From Winogradskyella schleiferi (GTDB lineage: Bacteria > Bacteroidota > Bacteroidia > Flavobacteriales > Flavobacteriaceae), in assembly GCF_013394655.1 (NCBI RefSeq), contig NZ_CP053351.1:4070001-4134000 (forward strand): a DNA stretch of 64,000 bases. The letters are read 5' to 3'. Below the pieces are notes generated by a model. The model did no database searches. It was not told the origin of the DNA and saw only the letters and a program-made list of their open reading frames with translations. Positions 1 through 9,039 of the stretch are shown in pieces; the stretch's first letter is position 1; every line of letters starts with the position of its first letter. Made by a program: the position numbers and the translations under genes.

Positions 1-1
1 C

Positions 2-835
2 TATTTTCCTATAGGAAAAGGAGCCTCATTCTATGAGTTTTTAGCTGCGGAATTATTACCATATATAGAAGACAACTATAAAGCCTCGAATTTTAGAATC
101 ATCTTTGGGCACGATTTAAGTGCTAATTACATTAATTATTACCTCTTTAAGGATGAGCCACTTTTTAGGGCTTATGTCGCTTTCAGTCCGGAGTTTGCTC
201 CAGAAATGATTAACAGATTACAGCAGCGTTTGTCCATTTTGAAACAAGAGACATTTTATTATATGGCGACTGCCGATGCCGATATAAAAAATCTTAGAGC
301 TTCAACCATACAAGCAGATTCTATTATTTCGACCATAGAAAATGAAAAATTATTTTACACCTTCGATGATTTTGAAGATGCCAACCATTATGGATTGGTA
401 GGAAGGGGAATTCCAAAAGCATTAAATGAGATTTTTAGTCTATTTAAACCTATAAACGCTAAAGAGTATAAGGAAAAAGTATTGACTTATGAAGGTTCTC
501 CATACGAGTATCTAACCAAAAAGTACGAAGACATTGAATATTTCTATGGATTTGAAAAAGAATTAATAGAAAACGATATAAGAGCTATTGCAGTGGCTAG
601 TGACAAGAAAGATGATTTGGATTCTTTGGAAGAACTTGCGAAATTAGTCAAGAAGAAATTTCCTGACTCTATGTTAAGTGCCTATTATTTAGGAATGTAT
701 TATGAAAAAATAGGCAATCTTAGAAAAGCGTTATTACAATATAAAGGCGGTTTACTTTTACAACCTTCACAATTTGTAGATAAGGAAATTATACTCGAAA
801 AAATGTATGATACACAAGAAGCAATGAACGACTAA
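2..835 (+). CDS. Alpha/beta-hydrolase-fold (esterase-like) protein with TPR tail, 5' end cut by window
   Basis: The reading frame is open from base 2, so the start codon lies before the window. The visible 277 residues match the next gene along their whole length, so this is the C-terminal two thirds of a paralog. The elbow where hydrolases of this fold carry G-H-S-x-G reads G-H-D-L-S (Asp codon at 113-115), so the nucleophilic Ser is replaced by Asp. The last ~70 residues look like one or two TPR-type helical repeats (SMLSAYYLGMYYEKIGNLRK). The full-length paralog has a signal peptide, so this copy is probably exported too. The stop is TAA at 833-835, 78 bp before the next start. Fold assignment is fairly sure; substrate and catalytic activity are unknown. 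Confidence 0.75.
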   Translation, partial: YFPIGKGASFYEFLAAELLPYIEDNYKASNFRIIFGHDLSANYINYYLFKDEPLFRAYVAFSPEFAPEMINRLQQRLSILKQETFYYMATADADIKNLRASTIQADSIISTIENEKLFYTFDDFEDANHYGLVGRGIPKALNEIFSLFKPINAKEYKEKVLTYEGSPYEYLTKKYEDIEYFYGFEKELIENDIRAIAVASDKKDDLDSLEELAKLVKKKFPDSMLSAYYLGMYYEKIGNLRKALLQYKGGLLLQPSQFVDKEIILEKMYDTQEAMND

Positions 836-854
836 ATGCATTTCAACGAAAAAA

Positions 855-886
855 ATTGACAATTTGCCGATAAAGTAGTATGTTTG
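855..886 (+). promoter_or_regulatory. Putative Bacteroidota promoter for the second hydrolase-fold gene
   Basis: TATGTTTG at 879-886 fits the TAnnTTTG -7 box. ATTG at 855-858 lies 20 nt upstream, where a -33 TTTG/TTG is expected. The start codon follows at 914. It suggests that the second paralog has its own promoter. Confidence 0.5.
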
Positions 887-913
887 GAATCCCAAAATTA
901 AACCTACTTTGTT

Positions 914-2122
914 ATGAGAAAAACTATTTTAGTAGTTCTTGCTTGTTCTATTTATGCGTTTTCGTTTGCACAAGTGTCTTATAAAGAAATCTCTTCGGCA
1001 CGTCTTAGTTCAGAACGTCAATTAAAAATTAAGCTACCCAAAGACTACGATCCAAAAGCAGATGAAAAATATCCCGTAATTATTGTATTTGACGGCGATT
1101 ATTTATTTGAACCCGTAGCAGGTCAGGTAGATTTCCAAACCTATTTTGATGACATGCCTAGCTCTATTGTGGTTGGTATTATGCAAGGTGAAAATCGTTT
1201 TTATGATAGTTATTATGACCCAACTACAGGATTACCTACAGAATCCGGACTTCGATTTCACGATTTTGTTTCAGACGAATTATTGCCTTATATAGACAAA
1301 AAATATAACACCAGTAAATTTAGAGTAGCTGTTGGCCACGACATCATGGGTAATTTTATTAATTCTTATGTTTTCAAGGAAGATTTAGCGTTTCAAGCCT
1401 ATGTATGTATTAGCCCGGATTTTGTTGGTTCCCTAAAGAACTTTGTTTCAAAACGTTTAGCCCTTTATAATGATGATATTTTCTATTATTTGGCAACTTC
1501 AGACAAGGATATTCCAGAGATACGGGAAAACATCCTTTCCACAAACGCTTTAATATCTGAAGTTAAAAATCAGAATGTCACTTATTATTTTGATGATTTC
1601 AAAAATGAAACACATTACACCTTAGTTACTGGTGCGATTTCCAGATCTTTTGATAAGATTTTCAATATCTATAATCCTTTAAGAGAGAAAGAACTTGAAG
1701 AAAAGGTACTGCCTTACGAAGGTACTTTAGACCAATTTTTAACTGACAGATACAAAAGAATCGAGAAATTATTTGGTATTAAACAAGAGATAAGTGAAGA
1801 AGAGTTAGAGAAAGTTGCAAAAGTTGCTGAGCAACGCGAAGATTTCAAATCACTGTACAAATTAGGGAAACTTGCTAACAAAATACATCCAGAAACATTA
1901 CTTGGCACCTACTATTTAGCCCAATCGGCAGAGCAACTAGGTAAAACAAAAAAAGCTAAGAAGTTATACGAAGAAGCATTAGCATTAAATGATGCACTTC
2001 ATATTGATAAAGACTATATCGCTGCAAAAATTGAAGAGTTGACTTTAGCGTTAGTAGATGTAGATGATGAAGACTTAGAAGACTTAGAAGACGAAAAAGA
2101 AGAGGAGAATGAAGAGGAATAA
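914..2122 (+). CDS. Secreted alpha/beta-hydrolase-fold (esterase-like) protein with TPR and acidic tail
   Basis: 402 residues. Residues 1-19 form a signal peptide ending in SFAQ, so the product is exported. Residues ~25-270 resemble the putative esterase / S9-like alpha/beta-hydrolase domain (YPVIIVFDGDYLF near 54-66 is the typical strand before the oxyanion region). The nucleophile elbow is G141-H142-D143-I-M-G: Asp replaces Ser, as in the upstream paralog, so classical serine esterase chemistry is doubtful. Residues ~310-375 look like TPR repeats (LLGTYYLAQSAEQLGKTKKA). The last ~25 residues are almost all Asp/Glu. It lies in tandem with its truncated paralog, 78 bp apart, with a promoter-like sequence between. 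It could be a non-catalytic binding protein or an Asp-nucleophile enzyme; neither is shown. Confidence 0.8.
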   Translation: MRKTILVVLACSIYAFSFAQVSYKEISSARLSSERQLKIKLPKDYDPKADEKYPVIIVFDGDYLFEPVAGQVDFQTYFDDMPSSIVVGIMQGENRFYDSYYDPTTGLPTESGLRFHDFVSDELLPYIDKKYNTSKFRVAVGHDIMGNFINSYVFKEDLAFQAYVCISPDFVGSLKNFVSKRLALYNDDIFYYLATSDKDIPEIRENILSTNALISEVKNQNVTYYFDDFKNETHYTLVTGAISRSFDKIFNIYNPLREKELEEKVLPYEGTLDQFLTDRYKRIEKLFGIKQEISEEELEKVAKVAEQREDFKSLYKLGKLANKIHPETLLGTYYLAQSAEQLGKTKKAKKLYEEALALNDALHIDKDYIAAKIEELTLALVDVDDEDLEDLEDEKEEENEEE

Positions 2123-2307
2123 AAGACACATACTATCTACGGATTATTTTTTTGAAGCTTTATTCATAAAAACAAAACAATTTTTGTTTTCCAATTGGCC
2201 TTCAAAATTAGCGACTCTAAAAATTTTAGCGATTGTGAGTTGGTTTAAGGACATCAACTAAAATTGTTTTAATTTAGCTGTTCAAAATCTAAAAAAGAGA
2301 TTCCTTT

Positions 2308-2321
2308 CCGATAGCTATCGG
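2308..2321. repeat. Short palindrome CCGATAGCTATCGG
   Basis: Perfect 14-bp palindrome between the hydrolase-fold gene and radA. Longer or diverged versions occur at 31456-31471 (CCCGATAGCTATCGGG) and 31032-31043, so it belongs to a dispersed family. It ends 15 bp before the radA ATG at 2337 and could affect radA translation; that is inference. Confidence 0.7.
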
Positions 2322-2336
2322 GATCGAAAAGTGAAC

Positions 2337-3695
2337 ATGGCTAAAGTAAAAACAACCTTTTTTTGTCAAAATTGTGGCAGTCAATATGCCAAATGGCAAG
2401 GACAATGTACGTCTTGTAAGGAATGGAACACCATTGCAGAAGAGGTCATCCAAAAACCCGAAAAGAGCGATTGGAAATTACCAACCTCAACAACTAAAAG
2501 GGTTTCAAAACCGTTATTGATAAATGAAATTGATACGTCCCAAGAGGCACGTCTAAATATGCAAGATGCAGAATTTAATCGTGTGTTAGGCGGTGGAATG
2601 GTTAATGGATCGTTGACGCTTTTGGGAGGAGAACCAGGCATTGGAAAAAGTACGCTTTTGCTTCAAATAGCCTTAAAACTGCAGTACAAAACACTCTATG
2701 TTTCAGGTGAAGAAAGTCAGAAACAAATTAAAATGCGTGCAGAACGCATTAATCCCACTAGCAGCAACTGTTATATTCTTACAGAAACCAAAACCCAGAA
2801 TATTTTTAAGCAAATCGAGGCTTTAGAGCCAGATATTGTAGTTATCGATTCCATTCAAACCTTGCATAGTGATTATATAGAATCATCTGCTGGAAGCATT
2901 TCCCAAATAAAAGAATGCACCACAGAACTGATTAAATTCGCCAAAGAAACAGCTACACCGGTTTTATTAATTGGCCACATTACTAAAGATGGCAATATTG
3001 CAGGTCCAAAAATATTGGAACACATGGTGGATACGGTTCTTCAGTTTGAAGGCGACCGTAATCATGTATTCAGAATCCTCCGAGCTAACAAAAACAGATT
3101 CGGGTCAACTAACGAACTTGGGATTTACGAAATGCAAGGCTCTGGTTTACGGGAAGTTTCCAACCCATCAGAAATATTAATTTCAGAAAAAGATGGCGAA
3201 TTATCCGGAAATGCCATTGCTGCAACCTTAGAAGGCTTACGACCTTTAATGATTGAAATACAGGCCTTGGTTAGCACAGCAGTTTATGGAACTCCACAGC
3301 GCTCCGCCACAGGTTTTAATGCGAAACGATTAAACATGTTATTGGCTGTTTTAGAAAAACGCGCAGGTTTCCGCTTGGGAGCAAAAGATGTCTTTTTAAA
3401 CATTACAGGAGGTATCACAGTCGATGATCCTGCCATAGATTTGGCAGTTGTAGCTTCCATCCTATCCTCCAACGAAGATGTGGCGTTGCCAAGCGATTAT
3501 TGTTTTGCAGCTGAAGTTGGTTTATCTGGTGAAATACGACCAGTACAACGTGTGGAACAACGTATTTTGGAAGCCGAAAAATTAGGGTTCTCCACTATTT
3601 TTGTATCTAAGTACAATAAAATTGCTTTGAAGAAAACGGTTATAAAGATTCAACTCATTTCTAAGATTGAAGATTTGGTTGGGTTTGTGGTTTAA
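2337..3695 (+). CDS. radA: DNA repair protein RadA (Sms)
   Basis: 452 residues from ATG 2337. A GTG at 2331 in the same frame would add only Met-Asn; ATG is chosen because the family begins MAK-type and then the zinc finger. The C4 zinc finger is C10-x2-C13-x10-C24-x2-C27. A RecA-like ATPase follows with Walker A GEPGIGKST at ~98-106, the RadA signature KNRFG at ~252-256, and a Lon-protease-like C-terminal domain lacking protease activity in this family. RadA promotes branch migration of recombination intermediates. Length is normal. The next gene lies on the opposite strand, so radA is probably monocistronic. Confidence 0.97.
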   Translation: MAKVKTTFFCQNCGSQYAKWQGQCTSCKEWNTIAEEVIQKPEKSDWKLPTSTTKRVSKPLLINEIDTSQEARLNMQDAEFNRVLGGGMVNGSLTLLGGEPGIGKSTLLLQIALKLQYKTLYVSGEESQKQIKMRAERINPTSSNCYILTETKTQNIFKQIEALEPDIVVIDSIQTLHSDYIESSAGSISQIKECTTELIKFAKETATPVLLIGHITKDGNIAGPKILEHMVDTVLQFEGDRNHVFRILRANKNRFGSTNELGIYEMQGSGLREVSNPSEILISEKDGELSGNAIAATLEGLRPLMIEIQALVSTAVYGTPQRSATGFNAKRLNMLLAVLEKRAGFRLGAKDVFLNITGGITVDDPAIDLAVVASILSSNEDVALPSDYCFAAEVGLSGEIRPVQRVEQRILEAEKLGFSTIFVSKYNKIALKKTVIKIQLISKIEDLVGFVV

Positions 3696-3759
3696 GGATT
3701 CCGACAGAAGCATGAATCTTTTGACTAATTAGAACCATTATTATAACTTTCGATGGATA

Positions 3760-4710
3760 TTATTTCCACAATTCTTGTTCTTTCCAACCTTCAGGAAAAC
3801 CCATATGATATAAATCCACTTCAGGGTATTTATCAAAAAGATTTAAAAGTTGGTCTTTATATTTATGATAAGGGTTAATGAATTGCAAACAATATAGAAT
3901 AGCACATAGTGAAGCATAAAATTTAAGGATTTTATCGTTTTTATCAACTTTCTCTACAGAATGTCCATCAGGATTATAATCATTTTCCCAGCGGTTTACC
4001 CATTTTCCTTTTGGAGATTTTAACCATTCTGGTTTTATTGTTAAAATTATATTCCATAATCTTCCGTGGTGAGCAGTAATATTTCTAATATAAATAAAAC
4101 TTTCGAGCCATGAAACTAGGAGACTATGATGAATGCCTAAGCTCTTTGCTATTGGAATTAAATCCTTATTGTCTTGAACATTTTTAAGGATCGACAGGAG
4201 ACTAGTAAATGTTAATAATTCAAATGCTTTCCATGAGGGAGGGAGAAATTGCTCATATTTTCTACGATATTTCAATATATATTCCTGTTTTGTTTCCTGA
4301 ACATTTTTAGTAATTTTAGAAAGTAACTGAATAAAATTTGGATACTTTGAAAAAGCATTACTGTTTTCATACCAAAATCCAGATTTATATTTATGTGAAA
4401 AATGATAAATTATTTGGGTACGTATTGCAATTTCTATTTGTTCAATAGCTTGAAACGTTATTGTTCTGAGTTCACTATCAAATTGATATATTTTAAAAAT
4501 TGTTTCAAAGCTAGAATTATCTTTAAAGATTTCATCTTCTTTAGGTTTTTTAAGCATAGGAAACCAATAGTTACTTAACCTATTGTAACTTATGTAAGTC
4601 AGTATATTCTCAGCTTTTTGCTTATTTGGAATTACCAAGCCTCTTTTTTCTAATAACTCGACTTGTTCGGAAAATGATTTAGGAAGTTTATTATAAATTA
4701 TTTTAGACAT
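3760..4710 (-). CDS. Abi_2 family (AbiD/AbiF-type) abortive infection protein with HEPN motif
   Basis: 316 residues from ATG 4710 (MSKIIYNKLPKSF). An upstream in-frame ATG at 4743 would add an unlikely hydrophobic MQFWGVFCFYN leader. The N-terminus (KSFSEQVELLEKRGL) and the motif IRNITAHHGRLWN at ~208-220 are typical of Abi_2 proteins. R209-N-I-T-A-H214 fits the HEPN R-x4-6-H signature of many RNA-cleaving toxins, followed by H215 and R217. Family members are known or predicted to stop growth on phage infection, probably as RNases. It stands alone on the minus strand between radA and ileS, with no visible partner or mobility gene, so it looks like a single-gene defence insertion. The target is unknown. 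Confidence 0.85.
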   Translation of the reverse strand: MSKIIYNKLPKSFSEQVELLEKRGLVIPNKQKAENILTYISYNRLSNYWFPMLKKPKEDEIFKDNSSFETIFKIYQFDSELRTITFQAIEQIEIAIRTQIIYHFSHKYKSGFWYENSNAFSKYPNFIQLLSKITKNVQETKQEYILKYRRKYEQFLPPSWKAFELLTFTSLLSILKNVQDNKDLIPIAKSLGIHHSLLVSWLESFIYIRNITAHHGRLWNIILTIKPEWLKSPKGKWVNRWENDYNPDGHSVEKVDKNDKILKFYASLCAILYCLQFINPYHKYKDQLLNLFDKYPEVDLYHMGFPEGWKEQELWK

Positions 4711-5014
4711 ATTATAAAAGCAAAAAACCCCCCAAAATTGCACATCGTTGAGAGGTCCGGGAGGTATTGATGTTACAAATATACTGAATTTTCATCACAA
4801 ATGCACATAAGAGAACACAAACTCACTCAAACACACATAAAACAATAGGTTCATGTATGTTATATTGTTGATTTATCTGTAATAGACATCAAAGAATACT
4901 TTGATAATTACTATAAATCTGTGCCACACAAATTTCCTTTCCATTTTTCATAAAAACTAAATTAATTTTTCCCCAAAATTCTGTAATTTCGCACCTCGAA
5001 AAGAAAACAGACTA
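4711..5014. other. Divergent intergenic region between the Abi gene and ileS
   Basis: About 300 bp without a gene. Toward the Abi gene, the minus strand carries a leader with direct repeats ACCTC/ACCTC (4755-4770) and a run of six G followed by six T inside GCAA...TTGC (4720-4741). A minus-strand TATATTTG (complement of 4776-4783) fits the -7 box and would give a ~60-nt leader. Toward ileS, TAATTTCG at 4984-4991 is a one-mismatch -7 box. Nothing else was recognised. Confidence 0.5.
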
Positions 5015-8000
5015 ATGAGTACAAAGTTCCCTGAATACAAAGGACTTAACTTACCAAAAGTCGCCAATGAAATCGGCAGCTATTGGGAAGCTAATAATAT
5101 CTTCGATAAAAGTGTCACTACGAGAGAAGGCAAACCATCTTTTGTCTTTTTTGAAGGACCACCTTCAGCAAATGGTTTACCAGGAGTACACCATGTTTTA
5201 GCACGTGCGATTAAAGATATTTTTCCACGTTACAAGACCATGAAAGGGTTTCAGGTGAAACGTAAAGCCGGTTGGGATACACACGGTTTACCAGTGGAAC
5301 TTGGTGTAGAAAAGGAACTCGGAATTACTAAAGAAGATATTGGTAAAAAAATCTCAGTAGAAGACTATAACGAAGCCTGTAAAAAAGCTGTGATGCGTTA
5401 TACCGATATCTGGAACGACCTCACACAAAAAATGGGCTATTGGGTAGACATGGACGATCCGTACATTACCTATAAATCCAAATACATGGAATCTGTATGG
5501 TGGTTGCTTAAACAGATTTATGACAAAAATTTAATATACAAAGGTTATACTATTCAGCCCTATTCGCCGAAAGCAGGAACGGGTTTAAGTTCACATGAAC
5601 TAAATCAACCTGGAACGTATCAAGATGTAACTGATACTACTGTGGTGGCACAGTTTAAAAGCCTCTTATTCCCCAAAGGGGAAACTAAAAACGCAATAAG
5701 CAGGGCATTTAGTTTTACGTCCGAGTTAGAGGTCCTTCCCTTTGGGAAGGATTTAGGATGGGCTTTCTTTTTGGCTTGGACGACGACTCCTTGGACATTG
5801 CCGAGTAACACAGCTTTGACGGTTGGACCAAAGATTGACTATGTTTTAGTGGCAACCTACAATCAATATACATTTGAAAACATGTATGTTGTTTTGGCTA
5901 AAAATTTAGTTTCAAAGCAGTTTGACGGGAAGTTTAAAGCGGTTGAATCAAAAGATGAAATTTTAAATTATAAAAAAGGTGATAAAAAGATTCCATTTTT
6001 AATTATTGGCGACTGTAAAGGAAAAGATTTAGTAGACATCACCTACGAACAATTACTACCATATGCATTACCTAACGACAACCCTGAAAATGCATTCCGG
6101 GTCATCTCTGGTGATTTCGTAACGATAGAAGATGGAACGGGAATCGTACACACCGCACCAACTTTTGGAGCAGATGATGCCTTGGTAGCCAAACAAGCCA
6201 CACCAGAAGTACCACCTCTTTTAGTAAAAGATAACACTGGAAATTTAGTGCCATTGGTAGATTTACAAGGGCGTTTTAGACCAGAATTGGAGGACGATAT
6301 TTACGGTTTTGCAGGTGAATACGTAAAATCCGAATACTTAAATGATGACGAATTTGAAGTTGAACTAAACAAACAACAAGAGAACCTGAAAAGTGTGATC
6401 TCTAACTTAAAAACCTACCTAAGTGTTGATGAACGTTTAGCACTCAAATTAAAAAATGAAAACAAAGCTTTTAAGGTTGAAAAATACAAGCACAGTTATC
6501 CAAATTGCTGGAGAACCGATAAGCCAATTTTATATTACCCTTTAGATTCATGGTTCATTAAAATCACCGATGTAAAAGGGAGAATGCATGAGCTAAATAC
6601 GACTATTAACTGGAAACCAAAATCAACTGGCGAAGGGCGTTTTGGAAATTGGCTAGCAAACGCCAACGATTGGAATTTATCACGATCCCGTTTTTGGGGC
6701 ATTCCATTACCAATCTGGAGAACAGAGGATGGAAAAGAACAACTATGTATCGGTTCTATTGCCGAATTAAAAACAGAAATGGCAAAGTCTGTTAAAGCAG
6801 GCAAAATGTCTAAAGATATTTTTGCTGAGTTTGAAGTGGGCAACATGTCTGAAGACAACTACGAAACGGTGGATTTGCATAAAAATGTCGTTGATAAAAT
6901 TATTTTGGTTTCAGAATCAGGAAAACCTATGAAACGCGAAAGTGATTTAATCGATGTTTGGTTCGATTCTGGTTCCATGCCTTATGCACAATGGCATTAT
7001 CCATTCGAAAACAAGAATCTGATTGATGAAAAAGAGGCTTTTCCAGCCGATTTTATCGCAGAAGGTGTTGACCAAACCAGAGGTTGGTTTTATACCCTTC
7101 ACGCTATTGGGACTATGGTTTTTGATTCAGTCGCTTATAAAAACGTGGTATCAAACGGACTGGTTTTAGATAAGAATGGTCAAAAAATGTCCAAACGTTT
7201 AGGCAATGCGGTGGACCCTTTTGAAACCTTATCGAAATACGGAGCAGATGCCACACGCTGGTATATGATAAGCAATGCGAATCCATGGGACAATTTAAAG
7301 TTTGATAGCGAAGGCATTGCTGAGGTCAGTCGTAAGTTTTTTGGTACGCTTTATAACACCTATTCATTTTTCACGCTTTATACCAATATTGATGGTTTCA
7401 GTTATAGTGAAGCCGATATTCCATTAGAAGAACGACCGGAAATTGACCGTTGGATTTTATCTGAATTAAACACCTTAATTCAAAAAGTGGATGATTATTA
7501 TGCGGACTATGAACCAACAAAAGCAGCACGTGTCATTTCAGACTTTACACAAGATTATTTAAGTAACTGGTACGTGCGTTTAAGCAGGAGACGTTTCTGG
7601 AAAGGCGATTACCAAACCGATAAAATTTCAGCCTACCAAACACTTTACACGTGTATGGAAACCATTGCCAAGTTAGGCGCACCAATTGCACCTTTCTTTA
7701 TGGACCGCTTGTATTTAGATTTGAATGCCGTCACTAAAAAAGAGAATTTTGAAAGTGTACATTTAGCAGATTTTCCAAAAGTAGATAAAAGTGCCATTGA
7801 TAAAGTATTGGAACGAAAAATGGAAAATGCGCAAACAATATCTTCATTGGTTTTATCGTTGAGAGCTAAGGAAAAGATTAAAGTGCGCCAACCCTTGCAA
7901 AAAATCATGATTCCTGTTGATAATAAACAACAAAAGGAAGAAATTGAAGCGGTTTCAGATTTAATTAAACATGAAGTCAATATTAAAGAGATTGAACTTT

Positions 8001-8545
8001 TAGAAGATGCTTCAGACATATTAGTGAAACAAATAAAACCTAATTTCAAAGCATTGGGCCCACGTTTTGGGAAAGATATGAAGCTGATTGCCAATGCGAT
8101 AATGAACTTTAACGCCAATGATATAAAAAATATTGAGCAAAATAGTAGTTTAAACATTGAAATTAACGGAAAAACCATTACATTAGGATTGGAAGATGTT
8201 GAGATTACGTCTCAAGATATTGAGGGTTGGCTTGTAGCGAATGAAGGCGCTTTAACCGTAGCTTTAGACGTTACCATCAACGAGGATTTACGTAAGGAAG
8301 GGATTGCAAGAGAGCTTGTAAATCGTATTCAAAACTTACGAAAAGATTCAGGATTTGAAGTGACGGACAGAATTGATGTTCAACTTCAAAAAGATGACCA
8401 AATTGTGGGTGCGATTGCTTCAAATGAAGCGTATATTAAATCTGAAACCTTAACCGAAAAATTAGAAATTAAAGATGCAATAGACAATGGTATAGAAATT
8501 GTATTCGATGATGTGAATACCAAATTATTTATTCAAAAAAATTAA
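5015..8545 (+). CDS. ileS: Isoleucyl-tRNA synthetase, type 2, with repeat-derived insertion
   Basis: 1176 residues; charges tRNA-Ile in the cytoplasm. The class I signature is altered: where HxGH is expected the sequence is G57-V58-H59-H60 (NGLPGVHHVLARAIKDI). The second signature is KMSKR at 724-728. KMSKR and the lack of a C-terminal CxxC zinc module point to the IleS2 type, which is linked to mupirocin resistance. The CP1 editing domain starts at the TTTPW motif (~256-260). Residues 216-250 are a 35-residue insertion encoded by an inverted-repeat element (5660-5764); without it the length would be 1141. A DksA/TraR-like gene starts 4 bp downstream, so they are probably cotranscribed. Identity is certain; the resistance prediction is inference. 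Confidence 0.97.
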   Translation: MSTKFPEYKGLNLPKVANEIGSYWEANNIFDKSVTTREGKPSFVFFEGPPSANGLPGVHHVLARAIKDIFPRYKTMKGFQVKRKAGWDTHGLPVELGVEKELGITKEDIGKKISVEDYNEACKKAVMRYTDIWNDLTQKMGYWVDMDDPYITYKSKYMESVWWLLKQIYDKNLIYKGYTIQPYSPKAGTGLSSHELNQPGTYQDVTDTTVVAQFKSLLFPKGETKNAISRAFSFTSELEVLPFGKDLGWAFFLAWTTTPWTLPSNTALTVGPKIDYVLVATYNQYTFENMYVVLAKNLVSKQFDGKFKAVESKDEILNYKKGDKKIPFLIIGDCKGKDLVDITYEQLLPYALPNDNPENAFRVISGDFVTIEDGTGIVHTAPTFGADDALVAKQATPEVPPLLVKDNTGNLVPLVDLQGRFRPELEDDIYGFAGEYVKSEYLNDDEFEVELNKQQENLKSVISNLKTYLSVDERLALKLKNENKAFKVEKYKHSYPNCWRTDKPILYYPLDSWFIKITDVKGRMHELNTTINWKPKSTGEGRFGNWLANANDWNLSRSRFWGIPLPIWRTEDGKEQLCIGSIAELKTEMAKSVKAGKMSKDIFAEFEVGNMSEDNYETVDLHKNVVDKIILVSESGKPMKRESDLIDVWFDSGSMPYAQWHYPFENKNLIDEKEAFPADFIAEGVDQTRGWFYTLHAIGTMVFDSVAYKNVVSNGLVLDKNGQKMSKRLGNAVDPFETLSKYGADATRWYMISNANPWDNLKFDSEGIAEVSRKFFGTLYNTYSFFTLYTNIDGFSYSEADIPLEERPEIDRWILSELNTLIQKVDDYYADYEPTKAARVISDFTQDYLSNWYVRLSRRRFWKGDYQTDKISAYQTLYTCMETIAKLGAPIAPFFMDRLYLDLNAVTKKENFESVHLADFPKVDKSAIDKVLERKMENAQTISSLVLSLRAKEKIKVRQPLQKIMIPVDNKQQKEEIEAVSDLIKHEVNIKEIELLEDASDILVKQIKPNFKALGPRFGKDMKLIANAIMNFNANDIKNIEQNSSLNIEINGKTITLGLEDVEITSQDIEGWLVANEGALTVALDVTINEDLRKEGIARELVNRIQNLRKDSGFEVTDRIDVQLQKDDQIVGAIASNEAYIKSETLTEKLEIKDAIDNGIEIVFDDVNTKLFIQKN
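5660..5764. repeat. In-frame inverted-repeat element inside ileS
   Basis: 105 bp, exactly 35 codons without a stop, placed between TVVAQFK and FFLAWTTTPW. It contains two palindromic cores, TTCCCCAAAGGGGAA at 5669-5683 and CCTTCCCTTTGGGAAGG at 5734-5750, and its outer ends are roughly inverted (AGCCTCTTA... at the left, ...TTTAGGATGGGCT at the right). A related core, CTTCCCAAAGGGAAAGG, occurs between genes near 47189-47205. This looks like an intergenic palindromic repeat that has entered a gene and kept the frame. Confidence 0.75.
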
Positions 8546-8549
8546 AAAT

Positions 8550-8930
8550 ATGGCTACTGAAACCAACAACCGATACTCTGATAAAGATTTAGAAGAATTT
8601 AAAACTTTAGTACAAGAAAAAATTAAAAAAGCTGAACATGATTTAGAGCTTATTAGAAGTGCGTATATGAACGACCATGACAATGGCACCGAAGATACAG
8701 CACCAACGTTTAAGGCCTTTGATGAAGGCAGTGCTGTTATGAGCAAAGAGTCTAATTCAGCATTGGCTATTCGTCAGGAAAAGTTTATCCGCGACCTAAA
8801 AAACGCATTGATACGCATTGAAAATAAAACCTATGGTATTTGCCGTGTCACGGGGAAATTAATTGCTAAGGAACGCCTAAAATTAGTACCACATGCGACG
8901 TTGAGCATTGAAGCTAAGAATATGCAGTAA
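8550..8930 (+). CDS. DksA/TraR-family zinc-finger-type transcriptional regulator
   Basis: 126 residues. A coiled-coil-like N-terminal half (residues ~8-45, rich in Lys/Glu) is followed by the C-terminal motif YGICRVTGKLIAKERLKLVP typical of DksA/TraR proteins. The C4 finger is degenerate: the first Cys is present (GICRVTG), but the expected second Cys position is Thr-Gly and no later CxxC pair is visible. This is usual in the Bacteroidota branch. Relatives bind the secondary channel of RNA polymerase. It starts 4 bp after ileS and precedes lspA in the order seen across Flavobacteria. A strong terminator at 9040-9074 separates it from the decayed gene and lspA. Confidence 0.88.
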   Translation: MATETNNRYSDKDLEEFKTLVQEKIKKAEHDLELIRSAYMNDHDNGTEDTAPTFKAFDEGSAVMSKESNSALAIRQEKFIRDLKNALIRIENKTYGICRVTGKLIAKERLKLVPHATLSIEAKNMQ

Positions 8931-9039
8931 CAAATTACTGCAAAAGCAGGAATCTCATCAATTTTAGCTTACATTTAAACAGAATAATCATCAAAGTAAA
9001 AAATAATGAATTTCTCACTTTGCATGACTAAAACGACCA

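Noticed and set aside
7645..8178. 177-codon minus-strand ORF inside ileS
   Set aside because: It lies wholly antisense to a conserved part of IleRS, shows no domain, and its composition follows the sense codon pattern.
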